NCBI GenBank assembly: GCA_964479585.1
Contig: CAYZMP010000033.1
Coordinates: forward strand, 1-18,820
Origin: UBA6182 sp964479585
GTDB taxonomy: Bacteria > Bacillota_I > Bacilli_A > Erysipelotrichales > Erysipelotrichaceae
DNA: 18,820 nt
Reading direction: 5' to 3'
The translations under genes were made by a program, and so were the position numbers. The notes below the pieces were generated by a model that had not been told where the DNA came from, did not search any database, and worked only from the letters and a program-made list of their open reading frames with translations. Positions 1-6,895 of this stretch are shown piece by piece; within the stretch, counting starts at the first letter, position 1, and every line of letters starts with the position of its first letter.

Positions 1-53
1 GGGCTATGCCCGCAAATGAAAAACCACTAGCTAAGCTAGTGGATACTTATTGA
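1..53. repeat. Tandem hairpins, possible IS200/IS605-type element edge
   Basis: Two short-loop hairpins lie at the window edge: GGGC-TAT-GCCC at 1-11 and a perfect 8-bp stem, CCACTAGC-TAA-GCTAGTGG, at 24-42. No T-run follows, so the second one is not a normal intrinsic terminator. Subterminal hairpins of this size with tiny loops are typical of IS200/IS605-family ends and of the 3' end of their associated RNA. One frame is open from the window edge to a TGA at 51-53 and could be the last residues of a transposon protein. Transposase or TnpB sequence itself is outside the window, so this is a resemblance only. Confidence 0.3.
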
Positions 54-70
54 TTTATTAGGTAAATGGG

Positions 71-99
71 TTGCATTTACTTTAGCAAGTTACTACAAT
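71..99 (+). promoter_or_regulatory. SigA-type promoter for the DAK2-DegV operon
   Basis: A -35 box TTGCAT (71-76) and a -10 box TACAAT (94-99) are separated by exactly 17 bases. Predicted start of transcription is near 106. GGGAG at 114-118 lies 8 bases before the ATG at 127 and serves as ribosome binding site. Confidence 0.7.
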
Positions 100-126
100 A
101 AAAGTACTAAAAAGGGAGAACTAACA

Positions 127-1899
127 ATGACACAAGAAGTAATTGATGGAAAAAGACTGTATTCGTTTATCGTATCGGGGGCACGAAATTTAATTGTGAA
201 TGAACACAACTTAAATCGAATTAATGTTTTCCCAGTAGCAGATGGTGATACAGGAACAAACTTAGCATTAACGATGAAAACAGTACTATCAAAAGTAAAA
301 GCAGAAAGGCGTGCAGATCAAACCATGGATGCTATTGCAAAAGTTGCGGTAGAAAATGCCTATGGAAACTCTGGAATGATTTTTGCGCAATACTTAAATG
401 GTTTGGCCATTGGATTAAAAGATAAAGAGACGATTACGCAAGATGAGTTTATTACCATTGTAGAAAATGCCGTAGGTTATGCTTATCAAGCGGTAGCTTC
501 TCCAAAAGAAGGCACTATTTTAACAGTTATGAAACAATGGGCACACGACTTAAAACATAATGTAGAAGAAGAATTTGAAGCATTGTTTGAAAAGTCAGTG
601 ACGAGTGCTAAAGAAGTAGTCGACCAAACAAAGTTTAAACTAAAGGTATTATTAGATAACAATGTTGTTGATGCTGGAGCTAAAGGGTTTCTGTTTTTTA
701 TTGAAGGGATTTTACATTTTATAAAAACAGGAAAACTTGATGACAATGAATTTAAAGCAGCTGAACTAGATGATATATCCGAAATTATTGCGGACACAAA
801 TGTTGGCGAGCTACGTTATTGTTCACAATATTTGCTTAAAACAGACAAAAATGAAGATTATTTTAAAAATCTGTTAAAAGAAGACGGTGATTCTTTAGTA
901 ATTACAAGCAAAGAAGATTATGTACAAATACATATTCATACTGGTCAGCCCGCTAAAGTAATGGCTAAGCTTGTAAATGAAGGTACAGTTACTACTCATA
1001 AAGTGGATGATATGCAAATTCAAGCTAATTTAATGCACAAACCAAAATCAAAAATAGCTATTGTGACGGATTCAATTGCGGATGTTCCAAAAGAGTTTTT
1101 GGATGAGCATCAAGTTGTTATGCTTCCTTTAAACTTAATTGTAGAATCAACAGTTTACTTAGATAAACTTACAATGACTCCAGATTATTTTTATAAGTAT
1201 TTGGATGGTTTTACAATGAATCCAACATCAGCACAAGCAACTCCACAAACTATTGAACGCTTAATGAATCAAGTGCTTGCAAATGCAGATGCAGTAATCG
1301 GTATTTTTGTTTCCTCAAAAATGAGTGGAACTTACAACAATATTTCGCGTGTTGTATCAAAAATGAATACGGAAGGTAAGAAAATTGCACTAATCGACTC
1401 TAAAGTTAATTCCGTAGCTCAAGGGATGCTTGTTAAAGAAGCTGTGCTTTTAAGAGAATCAAACAAGAGTTTTGAAGAAATCGTTCAAGGTGTAGAAGAA
1501 AAAATAGCTAAAACACACATTTATGTTAGTGTGAAAGATTTAAAATATATGATTCGTGGTGGACGAGTATCAAAGGTTCAAGGAATCGTATTGTCTAAAT
1601 TAAAGCTAAAACCTGTTATTTCCATTGATCCTCAAGGAAAAGGTTCTATATTTGCAAAAACACTTTCTGTAAAGAGTGCACAGAAAGCAATGTTAAAGAA
1701 AATTAAAAATGACATGAAAGAATATGGTATTGAGAAGTATAGTATGGTTTACTCAGATGAGATGAGTGTCATGAATAGTTTTGTTGAGAAGGTGGAGAAA
1801 ATTATTGGAAAGAAACCAGAATACATTGAGTCTATATCGCCTATTGTAGGTCTTAATGCTGGTAATGGTGCATTTGCCATTGGGTATATAAAATCATGA
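127..1899 (+). CDS. DAK2-DegV fusion, FakA/FakB-like fatty acid kinase protein
   Basis: A 590-residue protein joins parts that are separate in the well-studied staphylococcal fatty acid kinase. Residues about 9-200 are a DAK2/DhaL-type nucleotide-binding domain with the acidic signature NVFPVADGDTGTN at 33-45. Residues about 225-305 match the FakA middle domain (YCSQYLL, VQIHIHT). Residues about 308-590 are a DegV/FakB lipid-binding domain with TDS at 314-316, SSKMSGTYNN and RGGR. In S. aureus, FakA phosphorylates a fatty acid bound to FakB, and the product enters phospholipid synthesis. Here kinase and lipid carrier appear as one cytosolic polypeptide, and the usual FakA C-terminal domain is replaced by DegV. 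The stop overlaps the next start (ATGA at 1896-1899), so it is probably translationally coupled to a DUF1295 gene. The family call is firm; substrate and activity are inferred. Confidence 0.88.
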   Translation: MTQEVIDGKRLYSFIVSGARNLIVNEHNLNRINVFPVADGDTGTNLALTMKTVLSKVKAERRADQTMDAIAKVAVENAYGNSGMIFAQYLNGLAIGLKDKETITQDEFITIVENAVGYAYQAVASPKEGTILTVMKQWAHDLKHNVEEEFEALFEKSVTSAKEVVDQTKFKLKVLLDNNVVDAGAKGFLFFIEGILHFIKTGKLDDNEFKAAELDDISEIIADTNVGELRYCSQYLLKTDKNEDYFKNLLKEDGDSLVITSKEDYVQIHIHTGQPAKVMAKLVNEGTVTTHKVDDMQIQANLMHKPKSKIAIVTDSIADVPKEFLDEHQVVMLPLNLIVESTVYLDKLTMTPDYFYKYLDGFTMNPTSAQATPQTIERLMNQVLANADAVIGIFVSSKMSGTYNNISRVVSKMNTEGKKIALIDSKVNSVAQGMLVKEAVLLRESNKSFEEIVQGVEEKIAKTHIYVSVKDLKYMIRGGRVSKVQGIVLSKLKLKPVISIDPQGKGSIFAKTLSVKSAQKAMLKKIKNDMKEYGIEKYSMVYSDEMSVMNSFVEKVEKIIGKKPEYIESISPIVGLNAGNGAFAIGYIKS

Positions 1900-2657
1900 G
1901 TATAGAAATTATCGTATTGTTGTTTGTGTATTTTACGGCATGGTATGCACTCGCAACATTAATGAAGAACACAGGCATTATTGATATTGGATGGGGTGCA
2001 GGATTTTTTGTGTTAGCTCTTTTTCAACAAGTTGTCTATCAATACACCATTGGTTGGATATTTGTGGTCGTTGTAGGGGTTTGGGGGTTACGACTTGCCT
2101 ATCATATTGGTAAACGAAACCTAGGAAAACCAGAAGATTTCCGATATAAGAACTTTAGAGATCAATGGAAAGACTCGTTTTTTGTAAGAGCTTATGTTCA
2201 GCTTTACTTATTTCAAGGGTTGTTAATGGGAATTGTTGCATTGCCATATTTAGAAGCGATGAAAACGGATAGTTTATTAAGTCCGTTGTTGTTACTTGTT
2301 GGGGTACTTATCTTTTTAGTTGGCTATGGGTTTGAAGTTATTGGAGATGCACAACTAAAAGCACATACAAGCAATCCTAAGAAAAAAGGGACACTTATTC
2401 GTACTGGGTTATGGCAATACACTCGTCATCCTAATTATTTTGGAGATGCGCTTCTTTGGTGGGGAATATTTGTTATGGCTTTAAGTGGTGGGGCTCCATT
2501 ATGGACTATTGTTAGTCCAATTGTTATGACATATTTGTTAAGGTTTGTTTCAGGTGTACCGATGTTGGAAAAGAGAATGCAAAAATATCCTGAGTTTGAA
2601 GAATATGCGAAAGAAACCAATATATTTTTACCTTGGTTTAAAAGGGAGAGTAAGTAA
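1896..2657 (+). CDS. DUF1295 membrane protein (steroid 5-alpha-reductase-like fold)
   Basis: A 253-residue polytopic membrane protein with about six or seven hydrophobic segments. The C-terminal part carries the DUF1295/isoprenylcysteine methyltransferase-like signature RTGLWQYTRHPNYFGD (about residues 168-183) and ends with the family-typical EKRM...YPEFEEYAKETN...PWF pattern. Related proteins are NAD(P)H-dependent reductases or methyltransferases acting on lipids within the membrane, but the substrate of DUF1295 members is generally unknown. It starts inside the stop of the upstream DAK2-DegV gene and its own stop overlaps the next start (TAATG), so three genes are translated as one block. 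The neighbours suggest a role in membrane lipid metabolism; that is an inference. Confidence 0.85.
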   Translation: MSIEIIVLLFVYFTAWYALATLMKNTGIIDIGWGAGFFVLALFQQVVYQYTIGWIFVVVVGVWGLRLAYHIGKRNLGKPEDFRYKNFRDQWKDSFFVRAYVQLYLFQGLLMGIVALPYLEAMKTDSLLSPLLLLVGVLIFLVGYGFEVIGDAQLKAHTSNPKKKGTLIRTGLWQYTRHPNYFGDALLWWGIFVMALSGGAPLWTIVSPIVMTYLLRFVSGVPMLEKRMQKYPEFEEYAKETNIFLPWFKRESK

Positions 2658-3055
2658 TGGATCTTATTATTAAATTTCTAATTGCATTTGCGGTATTTAT
2701 GGTTATAGACCTAATTTGGTTAGGTTTCATTGCTAAAAATGTGTATCAAAAGTATTTAGGTTATATAATGGCAAAGAAAATTAACTGGGTAGCTGCAGTT
2801 GTGTTTTATATGTTGTTTATTATGGGAATGTTGTTTTTTGTTATCAATCCCGCCATTGAAGCACAATCAGTACAAACTGCATTGATTAATGGTGCGGCAT
2901 TTGGTTTTATAACATACGCAACGTATGATTTAACAAATTTATCAACATTAGAAGGGTGGCCAATTCAAATTACAATCATTGATTTAATTTGGGGGACATC
3001 ATTAGCAACTTTAGTAAGTGTTATAAGTTACTTCATCATTAATCTAGTTATGTAA
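2657..3055 (+). CDS. DUF2177 family membrane protein
   Basis: A 132-residue protein with four hydrophobic segments (about residues 3-23, 44-64, 74-90 and 103-128). It shows the DUF2177 hallmarks: DLIWLGF near the N-terminus, Y-x-K-Y-L-G-Y after the first segment, YATYDLTNLSTLEGWP in the middle and IDLIWG before the last segment. Function is unknown. As far as I know, DUF2177 and DUF1295 genes recur together near cyclopropane-fatty-acid or photo-oxidative stress genes in other bacteria. Here they follow a fatty-acid-kinase-like fusion, which again points to lipids. GGGAG at 2644-2648 is the ribosome binding site. The start overlaps the upstream stop by one base. Confidence 0.85.
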   Translation: MDLIIKFLIAFAVFMVIDLIWLGFIAKNVYQKYLGYIMAKKINWVAAVVFYMLFIMGMLFFVINPAIEAQSVQTALINGAAFGFITYATYDLTNLSTLEGWPIQITIIDLIWGTSLATLVSVISYFIINLVM

Positions 3056-3073
3056 ACACCTTCGGGTGTTTTT
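3055..3073 (+). terminator. Intrinsic terminator after DUF2177
   Basis: Stem AACACC (3055-3060) and GGTGTT (3065-3070) closes a stable UUCG tetraloop, followed by a T-run to 3073. The stem begins on the last base of the stop codon. Confidence 0.9.
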
Positions 3074-3082
3074 CATATTAGA

Positions 3083-3110
3083 TTCATTTAAAAGAGAGTA
3101 GTGGTATAAT
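3083..3110 (+). promoter_or_regulatory. Extended -10 promoter for gnd-zwf
   Basis: TGG-TATAAT at 3102-3110 is a perfect -10 with the TGN extension. A weak -35, TTCATT (3083-3088), lies 16 bases upstream. Transcription should start near 3117, directly on the ribosome binding site. Confidence 0.75.
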
Positions 3111-3128
3111 AAGAACGAGGTGAATAAA

Positions 3129-4526
3129 ATGAATAAAAGCAATATTGGTGTTATTGGAATGGCGGTTATGGGGAAAAACTTGGCGTTAAATTTTGCTGAT
3201 CATGGATACCTTGTATCTATATATAATCGTACAACCGACGTAACAACATCAGTAATAAATGAAAATCCAAATGCAAACTTGGTAAAAACTGAAACATTAA
3301 AAGAATTTGTAGACTCATTAGAAAAACCAAGAAAGATATTGATGATGGTGCAAGCAGGTCGTGCAGTCGATGCAGTTATTGAGTCTATATTAGAACTTTT
3401 GGATAAAAATGATATTTTAATCGATGGAGGAAACTCATATTTTGAAGATACGCAACGTCGTTATTTTAGTTTAAAAGAAAAAGGTATCAATTATTTAGGC
3501 TTAGGAGTTTCTGGTGGTGAAGAAGGAGCTCGTTTTGGTCCTGCTTTAATGCCATCAGGGGATAAGCAAGCTTATAATCAATTAAAAAAGATGTTTGATG
3601 ATGTTGCCGCAAAGGCAGATGGTGAAGCGTGTGCACCATACATTGGTAAAGAGGGATCTGGTCATTTTGTGAAAATGGTTCATAATGGCATTGAATATGG
3701 TGATATGCAATTAATCGGTGAATCATACACTCTATTAAAAGATGCGATGATGCTAAATCCTGATGAAATAGCAGATGTTTTCACATTGTGGAATAAAGGC
3801 GAACTTAATAGTTACCTTATTGAGATAACATCAAAAATAGTGAATTTTAAAGATAGTGAAACCGATGATATTTTAGTGGATAAAATATTAGATGTTGCTA
3901 AGCAAAAAGGCACAGGGAAATGGACGTCAATGCAGTCACTACAGCTAAATGTAGAAGCGTCAGTGTTAACGTCTGCTGTGTATGCTCGTTTTATATCAGA
4001 GTATAAAAAAATTCGATTAAAAGCCCATGATATTTATGGATCTATAAAAAAGAAAGAAACACTTTCTAAAGAATGGACGCTAAAAATTCAACATGCACTA
4101 TATGCAGCAAAAATGATTGCTTATGCGCAAGGGTTTGATTTGTTAACAAAGGCAAACAAACAATATGAGTGGGAACTTAACATGAAAGAGATTGCGAAAG
4201 GATGGCGTGCAGGCTGTATTATTCGCGCAAAATTCTTAGATAAAATTGCGGAAGCGTACGAAACCAACCGAAATTTAGAGCATTTGCTTTTTGATGATTA
4301 TTTTATAGAAAAATTAACAGCATACACCCAAGATTTAAGGGATGTTGTGTCATTTGCGTTAGCACAAGGTTATCCAGTAAGTGGATTTGCAAATGCTATT
4401 ACATACTTTGATAACTTAAGTTCATCGATTACTTCAGCAAATCTAATTCAAGCACAAAGGGATTTCTTTGGTGCCCATTCCTTTAGACGAATTGATAAAG
4501 AAGGAGATTTTCATGGAAACTGGTAA
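3129..4526 (+). CDS. gnd: 6-phosphogluconate dehydrogenase, decarboxylating (NADP type)
   Basis: Oxidises 6-phosphogluconate to ribulose 5-phosphate and CO2 with reduction of NADP+, in the oxidative pentose phosphate pathway. The 465-residue product is close to the usual length (about 468). The N-terminal dinucleotide loop is GVIGMAVMG (7-15), followed by N33-R34-T35, the pattern of NADP-preferring enzymes. Substrate and catalytic residues are VSGGEEGARFGP (from 127) and GHFVKMVHNGIEYGD, with K182, H185, N186 and E189. The C-terminus has the QAQRDFFGAHSF motif that closes the partner subunit's active site. The ATG at 3129 is preferred over a GTG at 3120, because GAGGTG at 3117-3122 fits the ATG as ribosome binding site. 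The 3' end overlaps zwf by 14 bases, so both are one operon. Confidence 0.96.
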   Translation: MNKSNIGVIGMAVMGKNLALNFADHGYLVSIYNRTTDVTTSVINENPNANLVKTETLKEFVDSLEKPRKILMMVQAGRAVDAVIESILELLDKNDILIDGGNSYFEDTQRRYFSLKEKGINYLGLGVSGGEEGARFGPALMPSGDKQAYNQLKKMFDDVAAKADGEACAPYIGKEGSGHFVKMVHNGIEYGDMQLIGESYTLLKDAMMLNPDEIADVFTLWNKGELNSYLIEITSKIVNFKDSETDDILVDKILDVAKQKGTGKWTSMQSLQLNVEASVLTSAVYARFISEYKKIRLKAHDIYGSIKKKETLSKEWTLKIQHALYAAKMIAYAQGFDLLTKANKQYEWELNMKEIAKGWRAGCIIRAKFLDKIAEAYETNRNLEHLLFDDYFIEKLTAYTQDLRDVVSFALAQGYPVSGFANAITYFDNLSSSITSANLIQAQRDFFGAHSFRRIDKEGDFHGNW

Positions 4527-5958
4527 ACAACCGATTTTGTTTACCATCTTTGGTGGTACCGGAGACTTAACATATCGAAAGTTATTGCCTGCACTGTACA
4601 ATTTAATGGCAGTCAAAGTTTTTCCTGAACAAGTAAAAGTATTAGTTATAGGGAGAAAATCGTTTAATAACGAATCATACATTGAGCAAATAAAACCATG
4701 GGTAAAAAAACATGCCCGATTGGCTTTTAGTGACAATGTGTTTAATCAATTGGCGGAGCATATTTCATACATCCAAATGAACTTTACAGAGCAAGAAGAT
4801 TATCAAAAGTTGTTTGATATCTACTCTAAGTATAAACAAGCTCAACAATTGTATTACTATGCTGTAGCCCCTGAGTTTTTTTCTGTAATATCCAATCATC
4901 TAATGGCATGTGGTTGCTTAGTAGAGAATCATTCTCATCAAGTGTTGATTGAGAAACCCTTTGGCCATGATGAAGCGTCCGCAAATGAGCTACATACTCA
5001 AATGTTGGATGTGTTTAGTGATAAGAGCATTTATCGTATTGATCATTATTTAGGAAAAGAAATGATTCAAAACATCATGGCTATTCGTTTTAAAAATATG
5101 CTCTTTCAACATGTTTGGAACAAAGAAGCGATTGATTATATTGCCATTACTGCATCTGAAACAGTGGGTGTTGAAGAACGTGGTGGATATTATGATCAAA
5201 CCGGAGCAATAAAAGATATGGTGCAAAATCATTTGTTTCAAATATTGTCCATTGTTTTAATGGAACAACCAGTTGATGATCAAGTAGAAACAATGTTTAA
5301 AAGCCAATCGGATATTATTAACTCACTTGTTTTGTTGGACAAGGATAATGTGTTAGACCATGTAGTATTAGGACAATACGATGCAGGAAGTGTGGATGAT
5401 GAAAATGTTGTGGCATACATTGATGAAAACAAGGTTGCGAAGGATTCTAAGACTGAAACCTTTGCGGCACTAAAAGTGTATGTTGATCATCCTTTGTATA
5501 AAGGGCTACCGATTTATTTGCAAACTGGTAAACGGTTGGATACTCGATCAACGGAAGTGCTAGTTGTATTTAAATCAGTAAACAACCAAAAGCCAAATGT
5601 ATTAACGATACGAATATCTCCAGATGAAGGAGTATACCTTACTTTTAATGCAAAAAAACCAGGAAATACACAAGATGTGAATGTCGTGTCGATGGATTTT
5701 TGTCAAAGTTGTGTGTATGAAAATCGTGTTAATACACCAGAAGCATACGAACGATTATTGTTTGCGGCCTTTAATAAAGATAAGGCGTTGTTTACAGATT
5801 GGTCTATGGTACAATCAAGTTGGAAGTATATTGATCATTTATTTAAAGTTATTAAAGAGGCCAATGTACCAGTTCATCGATACAAAGCAGGATCTTTTGG
5901 TCCTTTACAAGTAAGTGATTTGTTGCCGAAGAGTTATTTTCACTATCGCACAAAATAA
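4513..5958 (+). CDS. zwf: Glucose-6-phosphate 1-dehydrogenase
   Basis: Catalyses the first, NADP-linked step of the oxidative pentose phosphate pathway, glucose 6-phosphate to 6-phosphogluconolactone. The 481-residue protein has the coenzyme fingerprint FGGTGDLTYRK (13-23), EKPFGHD (147-153) and the substrate and catalytic signature RIDHYLGKE (175-183), where H178 is the expected catalytic base. I place the start at 4513 because AAGGAG at 4501-4506 sits at proper distance. An upstream in-frame start would add 15 non-conserved residues and lies deep in gnd. The start lies within the last 14 bases of gnd, so coupling is likely. No 6-phosphogluconolactonase gene is present in the window; that step must be encoded elsewhere or be spontaneous. 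Confidence 0.96.
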   Translation: METGKQPILFTIFGGTGDLTYRKLLPALYNLMAVKVFPEQVKVLVIGRKSFNNESYIEQIKPWVKKHARLAFSDNVFNQLAEHISYIQMNFTEQEDYQKLFDIYSKYKQAQQLYYYAVAPEFFSVISNHLMACGCLVENHSHQVLIEKPFGHDEASANELHTQMLDVFSDKSIYRIDHYLGKEMIQNIMAIRFKNMLFQHVWNKEAIDYIAITASETVGVEERGGYYDQTGAIKDMVQNHLFQILSIVLMEQPVDDQVETMFKSQSDIINSLVLLDKDNVLDHVVLGQYDAGSVDDENVVAYIDENKVAKDSKTETFAALKVYVDHPLYKGLPIYLQTGKRLDTRSTEVLVVFKSVNNQKPNVLTIRISPDEGVYLTFNAKKPGNTQDVNVVSMDFCQSCVYENRVNTPEAYERLLFAAFNKDKALFTDWSMVQSSWKYIDHLFKVIKEANVPVHRYKAGSFGPLQVSDLLPKSYFHYRTK

Positions 5959-5968
5959 GAGGTAACCT

Positions 5969-6781
5969 ATGAGCAAAGTAGCGTTTATTTATGATTTTGA
6001 TAAAACACTTAGTCCTTACGATATGCAAGAGTATGGACTTCTTAAAGAACTCGGGTATCAAAAACCACGAGTCTTTTGGGATAAAGTAGATACGATTGCA
6101 AAAGAACATGATATGGATCGAATTTTGGCGTATATGTATCAAATGATTGAAGAAGCAAAGGAAAAAGGGATTGTCATTAACAAACAGTATTTGTTTGACC
6201 ATGGCAAAAACATTCAATTGTTTGATGGTGTACAAACATGGTTTCAATCGATATCTGCGTATGGTAAAAAACTAAACATCGATGTTGAACACTATATTGT
6301 CTCTAGTGGATTAAAACAAATGATTCTTGGTACCTCAATTGCACATGAATTTAAGCAAGTGTTTGCTAGTGAGTTTATGTATGATCAACATGACAACATA
6401 GTTTGGCCATCACAAGCAATCAACTACACGATGAAAACACAGTATTTATTTCGTATTAACAAAGGGTTGTTTGATTTAACAGATGATCTAACGCTGAATC
6501 AATCAATTCCTCATCATAAGCGAGCTATACCATTTGAGCAAATGGTATACATTGGCGATGGACTTACGGATGTTGCGAGCATGAGTGTTATTCGTGACCA
6601 TCATGGTTATGCTTTTGCAGTGTATGACCCCATTAGTGAAAAAAGTGCACGTAATGCGCAGATGTTGAAGGATGAGCGTCGTGTTGATGAGATTTTTGAA
6701 GCAGATTTTCAATGGCATTCCACCTTATATACGTATATGTGTAATCATTTGGATAGAATCGCACGAAAAATTGCATTATGA
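5969..6781 (+). CDS. HAD-superfamily phosphatase, phosphoserine-phosphatase-like
   Basis: A 270-residue soluble HAD hydrolase. Motif I is DFDKT (D9, D11, T13), motif II is VSSG (111-114) and motif IV is GDGLTD (196-201), so the catalytic set looks complete. The cap is helical and placed between motifs I and II, as in the phosphoserine phosphatase-like branch. Substrate cannot be read from the sequence. It lies 10 bases behind zwf with ribosome binding site AAGAGGT at 5957-5963, so it is co-transcribed with the oxidative pentose phosphate genes; a sugar-phosphate substrate is conceivable but unproven. It ends with TGA, supporting the standard genetic code. An intrinsic terminator follows immediately. 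Confidence 0.85.
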   Translation: MSKVAFIYDFDKTLSPYDMQEYGLLKELGYQKPRVFWDKVDTIAKEHDMDRILAYMYQMIEEAKEKGIVINKQYLFDHGKNIQLFDGVQTWFQSISAYGKKLNIDVEHYIVSSGLKQMILGTSIAHEFKQVFASEFMYDQHDNIVWPSQAINYTMKTQYLFRINKGLFDLTDDLTLNQSIPHHKRAIPFEQMVYIGDGLTDVASMSVIRDHHGYAFAVYDPISEKSARNAQMLKDERRVDEIFEADFQWHSTLYTYMCNHLDRIARKIAL

Positions 6782-6805
6782 TTGCGTGAAAGCGCAATCT
6801 TTTTT
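6780..6805 (+). terminator. Intrinsic terminator after the HAD gene
   Basis: Stem GATTGCG (6780-6786) and CGCAATC (6793-6799), with a further T-G pair closing a GAAA tetraloop, then TTTTTT (6800-6805). The stem begins within the TGA stop codon. Confidence 0.9.
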
Positions 6806-6810
6806 ACAAT
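6782..6810 (+). promoter_or_regulatory. Putative glpO promoter overlapping the upstream terminator
   Basis: TTGCGT (6782-6787) and TACAAT (6805-6810) are 17 bases apart. The -35 is in the terminator stem and the -10 begins in its T-run. Predicted start near 6817 gives a leader of about 79 bases before glpO. A cre-like sequence (6786-6800) lies in the spacer. Confidence 0.5.
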
Positions 6811-6837
6811 GAAAGTACAAGTTAAGACGGTATGAAC

Positions 6838-6876
6838 ACAGAGAAAGCCATCATTGCATGCTTTTTCTGTTTTTTT
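6838..6876 (+). terminator. Leader terminator before glpO, candidate GlpP antitermination target
   Basis: An 11-bp stem (ACAGAGAAAGC at 6838-6848 with GCTTTTTCTGT at 6860-6870, one G-U pair, 11-base loop) is followed by TTTTTT at 6871-6876. It lies downstream of the terminator of the previous gene and just 20 bases before the glpO start. It therefore most likely acts inside the glpO leader. In Bacillus subtilis, GlpP relieves termination at such a leader structure before glpD when glycerol 3-phosphate is present; glpP is encoded next to glpO here. Confidence 0.7.
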
Positions 6877-6895
6877 ATTGATGGGAGGAAAAAAT

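Noticed and set aside
486..797. Minus-strand open frame of 103 codons inside the DAK2-DegV gene
   Set aside because: Serine- and asparagine-rich shadow of the coding strand; no motif, no ribosome binding site, no promoter.
4468..4513. Upstream in-frame start for zwf inside gnd
   Set aside because: It adds residues that do not belong to the family and has no ribosome binding site, while 4513 has AAGGAG at good distance.
5852..6247. Minus-strand open frame of 131 codons across zwf and the HAD gene
   Set aside because: It lies wholly antisense to two well-supported genes, has no ribosome binding site I can recognise and its product is rich in Phe, Ile, Asn and His as expected from reverse reading of AT-rich genes.
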